A stretch of DNA of 7,660 bases from NCBI GenBank assembly GCA_031278675.1, contig JAITJY010000024.1, forward strand, positions 1-7,660, written 5' to 3'. The notes under the pieces are model-generated. The model saw nothing but the letters and a program-made list of their open reading frames with translations, was not told the origin of the DNA and did no database searches. This DNA is from Bifidobacteriaceae bacterium. Lineage in GTDB: Bacteria > Actinomycetota > Actinomycetes > Actinomycetales > WQXJ01. A program made the translations under genes and the position numbers. Below are positions 1 through 7,076 of this stretch, in pieces. Every line of letters begins with the position of its first letter. The stretch's first letter is position 1.

Positions 1-3
1 CCC

Positions 4-10
4 AGGAAGG
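4..10 (+). promoter_or_regulatory. Ribosome binding site that sets the start of the binding-protein gene
   Basis: AGGAAGG is a strong Shine-Dalgarno match. It lies 8 bases before the ATG at 19, which is ideal spacing. The GTG at position 10 is in the same frame but overlaps the motif itself, so it is an unlikely start. The operon promoter must lie upstream of the window. Confidence 0.7.
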
Positions 11-18
11 TGCCACTC

Positions 19-1599
19 ATGACCGCACGCCGCAACGCTGCACTCGTTTCCATAATCACTTGCGCGGGGCTTATCACCGCCGCTTGCACCGGGTCCGGAA
101 CGGATGCCGGCGGCCCCGCCAGCGACAAAACATTTGTTCTAGCCACATCAACTGATCCAGGCGCATTAGACCCGTCCATGGGGGCTAGCAGCGCGCTGTT
201 CTGGGCGTCACGCTTCGCCTATGACACGCTGGTCAACTCCGCCCTGGACGGCACCGTCCAAAGCGGGCTGGCCTCCGACTGGTCGCAGGATGAAGAAAAG
301 GTGGTCTTCACCATCAAAGACGGCATCACCTGCTCCGACGGCTCAGCCTTCACCGCCGCCACCGCCGCCGCGAACATCAACTTCATCTCCGACATGGAGA
401 ACGCCTCACCGATGCTGGGCGCCTTCCTCCCGGTCGGGGTGACCGCTGAGGCGGAGGGCTCCACGCTGACGCTGCACACCGCCGAGCCAGCGCCGTTCAT
501 CTTGTCCGGCCTGTCGGATCTCTTCATGGTCTGTGATGCGGGCCTAGCTGATCGTTCAACGCTGGCGGCGGCGACCAACGGCACAGGCCCGTACGCGTTG
601 ACGGAGGCTGAGCCGAACGACCACTACACGTACCAGATCCGGGACGGCTACACGTGGGGGCCCGATGGCGCCGCCACCGACGGTTCCGACATGCCCGGCG
701 AGGTGGTGATCCGCGTGATCGAAAACGAGACGACCGCCGCCAACCTGTTGCTGTCCGGCGAGGTGAACGCAGCGCTCATCTTCGGCGCTGATTCCGACCG
801 GCTGGATCAGGCCGGCCTGTTCTCGGTCAGCGCCAACTCAGTGATCGGGGAGGCCTGGTACAACCACGCCGAAGGCCACGTCACCTCCGATCCGGCGGTG
901 CGCGAAGCGCTGGTCAAGGCGGTGGACCTGGCCGAACTACGCCAGGTCTTGACCTCCGGGAAAGGGACCGCCCCGACCACTTTCGCCACAGTCGACCCGG
1001 TGCCCTGCCCCGGCGAGGTGATCTCCGCCAACCTGCCCACCTTCGACTTGGCAGCAGCGCAGGCGGTTCTCGAAGAGGCCGGTTGGGTGCCGGGGGCCGA
1101 TTCCGTGCGGGTCAAGGACGGAGTTCGGCTCAAGATTGTGTTCATCCACGATTCGGCATTGGGTGATCCCGGGGCGGCGGCCGCTGAGCTGGCTCGCGCC
1201 GCTTGGGTCAGCGCCGGATTCGAGGTTGAACAGTCACAGCTACCCACCGACCAGGTCGAACCGATCCTGTTCGGCAGCGGAGCTTGGGATGTGATGTGGG
1301 AACCGATCAACATTTCCAGTCCGGACCAGATTGTCGGTTTTGTGTCCGGGCCGGATATCGCCTCGGGCGGCACCAATTTCGCGAGCATCGACAACGCCGG
1401 TTACGTGGCCAAGGTCGCCTCAGCGATGGAACAGTTGGGCACCGCCGGCTGCGCCACCTGGTTGGAGGCGGAGGCTGAGTTGGTCAAAGCGAACGATGTG
1501 ACGCCGTTCGCCAACAACCAGGTGAAGCTGTTCGGTTCGGGCGCCGAGTTCGGCCGGGTCAGCACCATAATGCCGACCTCGATCAAGATGGTCGGCTGA
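19..1599 (+). CDS. Peptide-type ABC transporter substrate-binding lipoprotein (SBP family 5)
   Basis: This is the extracytoplasmic receptor of a Dpp/Opp-type importer; it captures the substrate outside the membrane and delivers it to the permeases. From the ATG at 19 it is 526 residues, normal for family 5. The N-terminus is a lipoprotein signal: a basic start (residues 4-5 RR), a hydrophobic stretch, and a lipobox ITAAC with the lipidated Cys at residue 23, followed by a Gly/Ser/Thr/Asp-rich tether. The mature part opens with a strand and a 'DPGALDPS' segment typical of the family, and has GTGPY near residue 188, usual in these proteins. The mature chain has four further cysteines (105, 172, 330, 478), which could form disulfides (inference). 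An in-frame GTG at 10 would add three residues but overlaps the ribosome binding site. The neighbouring permeases and ATPases support the call. Whether the ligand is a peptide, nickel chelate, sugar or another compound cannot be told. Confidence 0.93.
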   Translation: MTARRNAALVSIITCAGLITAACTGSGTDAGGPASDKTFVLATSTDPGALDPSMGASSALFWASRFAYDTLVNSALDGTVQSGLASDWSQDEEKVVFTIKDGITCSDGSAFTAATAAANINFISDMENASPMLGAFLPVGVTAEAEGSTLTLHTAEPAPFILSGLSDLFMVCDAGLADRSTLAAATNGTGPYALTEAEPNDHYTYQIRDGYTWGPDGAATDGSDMPGEVVIRVIENETTAANLLLSGEVNAALIFGADSDRLDQAGLFSVSANSVIGEAWYNHAEGHVTSDPAVREALVKAVDLAELRQVLTSGKGTAPTTFATVDPVPCPGEVISANLPTFDLAAAQAVLEEAGWVPGADSVRVKDGVRLKIVFIHDSALGDPGAAAAELARAAWVSAGFEVEQSQLPTDQVEPILFGSGAWDVMWEPINISSPDQIVGFVSGPDIASGGTNFASIDNAGYVAKVASAMEQLGTAGCATWLEAEAELVKANDVTPFANNQVKLFGSGAEFGRVSTIMPTSIKMVG

Positions 1600-1648
1600 G
1601 GTAGGCGGGCGGGGCCAGGCGAACAGAAGACTGAAGACCTGTGCCGAC
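1591..1648 (+). promoter_or_regulatory. Possible mRNA stem-loop masking the permease start
   Basis: GTCGGC (1591-1596) is complementary to GCCGAC (1643-1648), and AGGT (1599-1602) to ACCT (1637-1640). The two helices stack across a 2x2 internal mismatch and close a 34-base loop. The stem spans the stop codon of the binding-protein gene and the GTG start of the permease gene. No poly-U follows, so it is not a classical terminator. Stem-loops between binding-protein and permease genes often limit permease output relative to the receptor; that role here is an inference. Confidence 0.35.
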
Positions 1649-2630
1649 TAGCCGACGCCCGCCCCAAGACCTCACTGGGGACCGGCGCCGCTGGGTGCGT
1701 TTCGCCTGGCGGCGGGCGCTGCGGCTCGCGGTCTCGGTCTGGGTGTTGGTGACGGCATCGTTCTTGATGATTCACCTGGTGCCGGGCGACCCGGTGCGGG
1801 CTGCGCTGGGACTGACGGCTGATCCGGCGCTGGTTGAAGCGACCCGCGCCAACCTGGGGCTGGACCTGCCGATGTGGACGCAGTACTGGAATTACCTGAC
1901 TAACTTGGTGCAAGGTGATATGGGCACGTCCATCATCACCCGGCTCCCGGTGGCGCAAACCATTGCCTCGCGGCTCCCGGACACGGCGCTCCTGGCGGTG
2001 ACGGCGTTCGCGGTGGCGGCCGTCGTGGCGGTGCCGATCGGCACCAGCGTTGCGGTGCTGACCCGGCGGGGCCGCCACCGCGGCCTGGAACTGGGTTTTG
2101 CTGGAAGTTCGGTGGTGCTCGCCGCGATCCCGGACTTCTTGATGGGCGTGTTGCTGGTGTGGGTCTTTGCCGTGAGCCTCCAATGGTTGCCGGTGGCTGG
2201 GGCGGAGCGGGCGGCATCGTACGTGTTACCGGTCTTGGCCTTGGCGTTGGGTCCGGCGGCAATCTTGGCGCGGATTGTGCGGCTGGAGATGTTGGCGGTG
2301 CTGGAAGCTGACTTTGTGCGGACGGCGCGCGCCAAACGGCTGTCGCCGGTGCGGGTCAACCTGGGCCATGCGCTGCCGAATGCGGTCACCGCGAGTCTGA
2401 CCGTCGGTGGCCTGCTGCTGGGCGGGATGGTTGCGGGCACCGTGCTGGTCGAAAGCGTGTTCGCGTGGCCTGGGCTGGGCTCGGTGATGGTGCAATCGAT
2501 CCTGGTCAAGGACTATCCGCTGGTCCAAGGGATTGTGTTGGTCTACGGGATTGGCGTGCTGGTGGTCAACACGTGCGTCGATGTGGCGCTGGGCGTGCTT
2601 GATCCTCGTTCGGCGGTGGCGGAGAGCTGA
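1641..2630 (+). CDS. DppB/OppB-type ABC transporter permease
   Basis: This is one of the two membrane subunits forming the translocation path of the importer. The 329 residues show the DppB layout: a basic cytoplasmic N-terminus, TM1 at about 27-47 ending in HLVPGDP, a long external loop with GDMGTS (92-97), then TM2 to TM6 (roughly 115-139, 152-178, 194-214, 252-272, 296-319). Family landmarks include PDFLMG (164-169), WLPVAG (182-187), FAWPGLG (274-280), DYPLVQG (291-297) and a C-terminal DPR (321-323). The cytoplasmic EAA loop that docks on the ATPase is at about 222-247, but its usually conserved Gly (AKG) is Arg233. The start is GTG with only a weak GAAGA 3 bases upstream; GTG at 1695 (residue 19) is an alternative that would still keep TM1. 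The gene follows the binding-protein gene by 41 bases and its TGA shares one base with the next ATG, so translation is probably coupled. Confidence 0.93.
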   Translation: MPTSRRPPQDLTGDRRRWVRFAWRRALRLAVSVWVLVTASFLMIHLVPGDPVRAALGLTADPALVEATRANLGLDLPMWTQYWNYLTNLVQGDMGTSIITRLPVAQTIASRLPDTALLAVTAFAVAAVVAVPIGTSVAVLTRRGRHRGLELGFAGSSVVLAAIPDFLMGVLLVWVFAVSLQWLPVAGAERAASYVLPVLALALGPAAILARIVRLEMLAVLEADFVRTARAKRLSPVRVNLGHALPNAVTASLTVGGLLLGGMVAGTVLVESVFAWPGLGSVMVQSILVKDYPLVQGIVLVYGIGVLVVNTCVDVALGVLDPRSAVAES

Positions 2631-5600
2631 TGCTACGTAAACTGCGCACCCCGGTGGGCCTCAGTGCCCTGGTGTTGTTGGCGCTGGTGGGCCTGATGGC
2701 GGTCTTTGCGCCGGTCATCTGGGGTGCGGCGGCTGAGGCGGTCGACACGTCACAGATGCTGGCCCCGCCCTCCACGCGGCATTGGGTGGGGACCGATCAG
2801 CTTGGGCGCGATCTGTTGGCCCGGACGTTGGTCGCCACCCGGCTGACCGTGCTCCTGGCTTTGGCCGCGACCGCCGTCGCTGTCGCGGCGGGACTGGCCC
2901 TGGGGCTTGCGCCAATGCTGTTGGGACGCAGTTTGGGCCGGTTGGTGACGGCCGGTGTCAACCTGGCTGTGGCGTTTCCCGGGTTGCTGCTTGCCCTGTT
3001 CTTCGCGGCGATTTTCGGGGTTGGTCAGGTGGGCGCGGTGTTGGCGATCGGCTTCGCTGGGGCGCCCAGTGTGGCCCGGTTGACCCAGAACCTGGTGGCC
3101 GGTGTGCAGCGGCGCGAGTTTGTGGCCGCCGCCCGCATTCTGGGCCAGTCTCGGTGGCGCATTGCCGTGCGTCACATTTTGCCGAACATTGCTGAGCCGA
3201 TCGTGGTTCAGGCGACCATTGGCGCCGGCAGCGTCCTGTTGTCTTTCGCGGGGTTGTCCTTCCTGGGGCTCGGCGTCCAACCGCCGTCCTATGACTGGGG
3301 GCGGTTGATGAACGAGGGCCTCAACCGCATCTACATCAACCCCTTCGCCGCCTTGGCGCCCGGCTTGGCGGTGGTTGTGGCCGGTTTGGCGTTCAATTTG
3401 GCCGGCGAGTCGATCGCTGCCGCCTTCCGGGTCGATGCCGGGCCCGTTTCAGCTTTCAGCAGCGGGCTGGGTGTGGCTCGCCGGGCGCGGCGCGAGCGGC
3501 GGGCAGCTACGCGGGTGGCCGATGGCGTGCCGGATGCGCTGGGTGCGCCGGTGCCCGGGGCCGATGGCGTGCCGGGTACGCCGTCCGAACCGACCCGTTT
3601 GGCCGCAGAGCGGCCAGGGCGCATGCGGGGCCAGCCCGGCGACCAAGCCCCGGACCAGGCTCCTGAGGTCACCCCGGCGGCGCCCGGGCCGGTCCTTGAC
3701 GTCAGCGACCTTGATGTGCGGTTCCCAGGCGGGCTCCACCCGGTGCGAGGAGTTTCCCTCACACTGGAGCGGGGCGAAGCCGTCGGCATAGTGGGCGAAT
3801 CAGGCGCCGGCAAGTCCCTGAGCGCACTGGCGATTGCGCGGCTGGCGGACCCAGCCGCCCAGGTCAGCGGGCACACTGTGTTTCTGGGGGCAGACCTGTT
3901 GGGCACATCGGAGCACCGCAAGCTGTTGGGCACGTCGCTGGCGCTGGCGTTCCAGGACCCGATGAGTTCGTTCAACCCGATCCGCCGGATGGGTTGGCAA
4001 CTCGCTGAGGTCTCCCAGGTCCACCAGGGCTTGACCCGCCGGGCCGCGTTTGCGCGGGCCGTCGACCGGTTGGGCGCGGTGCGGATTGATCATCCCGAAC
4101 GCCGCGCCCACCAGCGCCCGCACGAGTTCTCCGGTGGCATGCGGCAACGCGCCATGTTGGGCATGGGGCTGATGGCGAGCCCCGCACTGTTGATCGCCGA
4201 CGAGCCCACCACCTCCCTCGACGTCACCGTCCAACGCCAGGTGCTGGACCTGATCGACTCGATCCGGGCCGCCGACCAGGTCGCATTGCTGCTGATCAGC
4301 CACGATGTGAACGTGGTCACCGAACGCTGCGACCGGATCTTGGTGATGTACGCCGGGCGCGTGGTGGAAGAACTCGCCGCTTCCGCCTTGGGCCGCGCCC
4401 GCCATCCCTACACCAAGCTGCTGGTTGCTGCAGTGCCGGACATGCAAACCGACCTGGCGGCGCCGCTCGCTGTGATCCCCGGGCAGCCGCCGCGCATCGC
4501 CGACGAGCCCCCCGGCTGCGCCTTTGCGCCCCGCTGCCCGCAGGTCGGCCCGCGTTGCCTGGTTGAAGAGCCCCCGCTCGGCCCCGCCAAGGTAGCGTGC
4601 TGGTACCCGCACGGCGAGCCGCTTCCCGTAGCCGCGCAGCAAGCCCTGCCCGATGCCGCGCGGGAGGCGGTGCCCGCCTCGGCAGCGGGTCAGACCCCGC
4701 CCGGTGCCGCCGGGGAGAGGAGCGATGCCGCAGATCAGGTCCGCCGCGATCCCGCCGACGAGACGGGCGATGCCGCGCGGGAAGCGGTGCCCGCTGCCGG
4801 CCGGGGGGCGGCGGGCGATGGCGTGGGGGGACGGCATCGTCCATGGGGTAGCGGACGGGGAAACGGGGCTGGGAGGGTGGCTACCCTGCGGTTCGAGGAC
4901 GTGACTGTGCGGTTTGGTGGGCGGTTCGGGGCCGTCACTGCGGTGGACGGCGTGACGCTGGAAGTCCCCGGCGGGCAGATTGTTGGCCTGGTGGGGGAGT
5001 CGGGTTCGGGGAAATCGACGTTGGCGCGGGCGGCTGTGGGGCTGGCGCCGATGCAGGGTGGCCGGGTGCTGCTCGACGGCCGGCCGACTCACCGGCACGG
5101 GCCGGCGCGGCGCTTGCAGATGGTGTTCCAGGACCCGCTCGCTTCGCTGGACCCACGGATGCGTGTCGGACAATCGATCGCGGAAGCGCTGCGTTCACGC
5201 GGTGACCAGCGCAAAGAGGTGGCGCGGCTGCTGGAATTGGTCCATTTGGAACCGCAGCGCGGCGCCGACTACCCGGCGCAACTTTCCGGCGGGCAACGCC
5301 AACGGGTGGCGCTGGCGCGGGCTTTGGCGGCGCGGCCGGATGTGATCATCGCGGACGAGATCACGTCCTCGCTGGACGTTTCCATCCAGGGCGCCATCTT
5401 GAATCTGGTGCGGGAACTCCAGCGAGAACTGGGCTTGACCATACTGTTTATCTCGCACAACCTGGCGGTGGTGCGCTACGTGGCGAGCCGGATCGCGGTG
5501 ATGCAGCTAGGCCGGATAGTTGAGGAGGGCGCTGCGGGCGCCATCCTGGCCGCGCCCGGGCATCCCTATACCCAAGAACTCTTGGCCTCCGTCCCGGACG

Positions 5601-5686
5601 GTCATTGGAAAACCCAACAACGCCCCGGCAAACTAATTCACCAGACCAACGATTGGAGCAAGAACCATGAATCAACCAGTAATTGA
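2630..5686 (+). CDS. Triple fusion: DppC-type permease + DppD-type ATPase + DppF-type ATPase
   Basis: One 1018-residue protein carries the second permease and both ATP-hydrolysing subunits of the peptide importer, proteins normally encoded separately or as two-part fusions. Residues 1-270 are a DppC permease: TM1 at about 10-32, HWVGTDQLGRD (51-61), EAA loop with LGQ and RHILPN (163-186), and FLGLGVQPP then DWG (211-224). A linker rich in Pro, Ala, Gly and Arg follows (about 275-354). ATPase 1 (355-657) has Walker A GESGAGKS (389-396), Q-loop Q442, signature FSGGMRQR (500-507), Walker B Asp524-Glu525, H-loop H558, an HPY motif (592-594) and four cysteines (630, 636, 643, 657) of the OppD-type C-terminal extension. 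A second Ala/Gly/Arg-rich linker spans about 660-750. ATPase 2 (753-1018) has GESGSGKST (789-797), Q834, LSGGQRQR (885-892), Asp909-Glu910 followed by Ile instead of Pro, H943 and HPY (978-980), but no cysteine extension. Both ATP sites look complete. The gene overlaps dppB-like by one base and the hydrolase by 20. The start ATG is fixed by the TGATG overlap; a clear ribosome binding site is lacking. Confidence 0.92.
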   Translation: MLRKLRTPVGLSALVLLALVGLMAVFAPVIWGAAAEAVDTSQMLAPPSTRHWVGTDQLGRDLLARTLVATRLTVLLALAATAVAVAAGLALGLAPMLLGRSLGRLVTAGVNLAVAFPGLLLALFFAAIFGVGQVGAVLAIGFAGAPSVARLTQNLVAGVQRREFVAAARILGQSRWRIAVRHILPNIAEPIVVQATIGAGSVLLSFAGLSFLGLGVQPPSYDWGRLMNEGLNRIYINPFAALAPGLAVVVAGLAFNLAGESIAAAFRVDAGPVSAFSSGLGVARRARRERRAATRVADGVPDALGAPVPGADGVPGTPSEPTRLAAERPGRMRGQPGDQAPDQAPEVTPAAPGPVLDVSDLDVRFPGGLHPVRGVSLTLERGEAVGIVGESGAGKSLSALAIARLADPAAQVSGHTVFLGADLLGTSEHRKLLGTSLALAFQDPMSSFNPIRRMGWQLAEVSQVHQGLTRRAAFARAVDRLGAVRIDHPERRAHQRPHEFSGGMRQRAMLGMGLMASPALLIADEPTTSLDVTVQRQVLDLIDSIRAADQVALLLISHDVNVVTERCDRILVMYAGRVVEELAASALGRARHPYTKLLVAAVPDMQTDLAAPLAVIPGQPPRIADEPPGCAFAPRCPQVGPRCLVEEPPLGPAKVACWYPHGEPLPVAAQQALPDAAREAVPASAAGQTPPGAAGERSDAADQVRRDPADETGDAAREAVPAAGRGAAGDGVGGRHRPWGSGRGNGAGRVATLRFEDVTVRFGGRFGAVTAVDGVTLEVPGGQIVGLVGESGSGKSTLARAAVGLAPMQGGRVLLDGRPTHRHGPARRLQMVFQDPLASLDPRMRVGQSIAEALRSRGDQRKEVARLLELVHLEPQRGADYPAQLSGGQRQRVALARALAARPDVIIADEITSSLDVSIQGAILNLVRELQRELGLTILFISHNLAVVRYVASRIAVMQLGRIVEEGAAGAILAAPGHPYTQELLASVPDGHWKTQQRPGKLIHQTNDWSKNHESTSN
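3517..3575 (+). repeat. In-phase 17-base direct repeat in the first linker
   Basis: GGCCGATGGCGTGCCGG occurs at 3517-3533 and again at 3559-3575, exactly 42 bases (14 codons) apart. Both copies encode ADGVP (residues 297-301 and 311-315). The repeat lies between the permease and ATPase 1 modules of the triple fusion, in the Pro/Ala/Gly-rich linker. Confidence 0.75.
4651..4794 (+). repeat. In-phase 27-base direct repeat in the second linker
   Basis: A 27-base unit at 4651-4677 recurs at 4768-4794 with a single G/A difference at a third codon position. The copies are 117 bases (39 codons) apart and both encode DAAREAVPA (residues 675-683 and 714-722). A shorter GCGATGCCG fragment of the unit also lies between them at 4722-4730. 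The repeat sits between ATPase 1 and ATPase 2 of the triple fusion. Confidence 0.85.
5655..5658 (+). promoter_or_regulatory. Ribosome binding site for the serine hydrolase, inside the fusion gene
   Basis: GGAG lies 8 bases before the ATG at 5667 and within the last codons of the transporter gene. It fixes the hydrolase start and means ribosomes finishing the transporter pass directly over it, favouring coupled translation. Confidence 0.65.
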
Positions 5687-7055
5687 CCAGGCACATTGGC
5701 AGGCGCGCCTCGACGCCGTGGCGGAACAAAGCGGCGTGCCGGGGGCGGTCCTTGGGATTATGCGGCTGGCCGAGGGCCAGCCGGATGAGGTGGTGCGGGC
5801 CGCGACCGGTGTGCTCAACGCGAACACCGGGCGGGACGTGCGCACCGATTCGCTGTTCCAGATCGGTTCGACCACCAAGGCGTGGACTGCGACCGTGGTG
5901 ATGCAATTGATTGAACAGGGCAAGCTGGGCCTGGACCAACGTGTCAAGGATGTTCTGCCTGACTTCGAGTTGTCGACACCCGAACTGACGAACGATATAA
6001 CCGTTCGCCATCTGCTGAATCACACCAGCGGGTTGGACGGCGACGTGTTCGTGGACACCGGCCGAGGCGACGACAACCTGGAGAAGTTCATGGACGTGCT
6101 GCGCACCGCAGTTCAGATTCACCCAGTCGGAGCCACCTGGTCCTATTGCAACTCGGGGTTCTCCATTCTGGGGCGCATCATTGAGGTGGTGACTGACCAG
6201 GTGTGGGACGTGGCCATGAAGGAACGGCTGTTCGCCCCGTTGGGGCTGACCCACACCGTGACCCTGCCCGAAGAGGCCCTCATGTTCGACACGGCCGTAG
6301 GCCATGTGGTGGGCGGGCCCGAACCGAAGGTCGCTCCCATCTGGACGCTGCAGCGCAACGCCGGCCCGGCCGGACTGATCACCGCGTCAATCGATGATTT
6401 GCTGGCTTTCGCGCGCCTGCACCTCAAGGGCGGTGTTGCTGGCGACGGAACGCGCGTGATCAGCGAAGAATCCGTCCGGGCGATGCAGGCGTTTGAGGCT
6501 GACGTGCCGGAGAAATATCTGCTAGGCGACTCCTGGGGTCTGGGTCTAATCCGGTTTGATTGGCATGGCGCCCGGCTTTATGGCCATGATGGCAACACGG
6601 TGGGTCAGGCCGCATTCTTGCGTTTCTATCCGGAGGCTAATCTGGCCGTTGGTTTGCTGACCAACGATGGCACCGCTCATCGGCTTTATGAGACTCTTTA
6701 CGGGGAAATCTTCAGGGAGTTGTGTGGGGTCGAGATCCAGGATGAACTGGTGGTGCCGGATGATCCGCCGCAGTTGGACATCAGCGACTGGATTGGTACC
6801 TACGAACGTGCTAGTACAGTAATCGAGATCAGTACTGACGACGGCGGCCCGCAGTTCAAAGCCACCCAACGCGGCGAGCTAGCCGAACTCGAGGAAAACC
6901 CCGAACTGGGCGGGGCATTGAAGCCGGTGCGTGAGGGACTTTATGCCATCTATCTCGAGGACATGAAGGTGGAAGCCCCCGTCTGGTTCTATCAATTGGA
7001 TTCCGGCGAGCGCTACGTTCATTTCGGTGGCCGCGCCACCAAAAAGGTCGCCTGA
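5667..7055 (+). CDS. Cytosolic serine hydrolase, class C beta-lactamase / D-aminopeptidase family
   Basis: This 462-residue enzyme has the penicillin-recognising serine hydrolase fold. The nucleophile motif SxxK is S68-T-T-K71, the second motif is Y160-C-N162, and the third is H307-D-G309 (the HxG variant of KTG, common in esterase and aminopeptidase members). LLNHTSGL (116-123) and PAGLITA (234-240) are further family landmarks. Residues from about 365 form a separate C-terminal beta-rich domain opening with DWIGTYE, like the lipocalin-like domains of D-aminopeptidase and related enzymes. There is no signal peptide or N-terminal membrane helix, so it should act in the cytoplasm, which argues against a role as a secreted beta-lactamase. 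The family includes D-aminopeptidases, D-amino-acid amidases, carboxylesterases and EstB-type esterases; the exact substrate is not readable. Its 20-base overlap with the transporter gene suggests it acts on the imported compound (inference). Its TGA at 7053 is followed by a further open stretch in the same frame up to 7217. Confidence 0.9.
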   Translation: MNQPVIDQAHWQARLDAVAEQSGVPGAVLGIMRLAEGQPDEVVRAATGVLNANTGRDVRTDSLFQIGSTTKAWTATVVMQLIEQGKLGLDQRVKDVLPDFELSTPELTNDITVRHLLNHTSGLDGDVFVDTGRGDDNLEKFMDVLRTAVQIHPVGATWSYCNSGFSILGRIIEVVTDQVWDVAMKERLFAPLGLTHTVTLPEEALMFDTAVGHVVGGPEPKVAPIWTLQRNAGPAGLITASIDDLLAFARLHLKGGVAGDGTRVISEESVRAMQAFEADVPEKYLLGDSWGLGLIRFDWHGARLYGHDGNTVGQAAFLRFYPEANLAVGLLTNDGTAHRLYETLYGEIFRELCGVEIQDELVVPDDPPQLDISDWIGTYERASTVIEISTDDGGPQFKATQRGELAELEENPELGGALKPVREGLYAIYLEDMKVEAPVWFYQLDSGERYVHFGGRATKKVA

Positions 7056-7076
7056 TCCGCAGGGCCGGTTGAGCGA

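Noticed and set aside
10..18. GTG at 10 as start of the binding-protein gene
   Set aside because: It overlaps the AGGAAGG ribosome binding site, which is ideally spaced from the ATG at 19.
1401..2183. Reverse-strand open frame (260 codons) across the receptor end and permease start
   Set aside because: It spans the boundary of two well-supported genes, is compositionally odd and shows no family motif; it is a GC shadow.
3800..5173. Long reverse-strand open frame (457 codons) opposite the ATPase domains
   Set aside because: Its translation is low-complexity His/Arg/Gly/Gln-rich with no motif. It mirrors the GC-biased codon pattern of a gene with clear Walker and signature motifs on the + strand.
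5448..6305. Reverse-strand open frame (285 codons) opposite the hydrolase
   Set aside because: The + strand has all three serine hydrolase motifs; the reverse product has no recognisable feature.
5667..7055. Reading the hydrolase as a secreted beta-lactamase resistance gene
   Set aside because: There is no signal peptide, the third motif is HDG rather than KTG, and it sits in a transporter operon with a C-terminal extra domain, which fits a cytosolic peptidase or esterase better.
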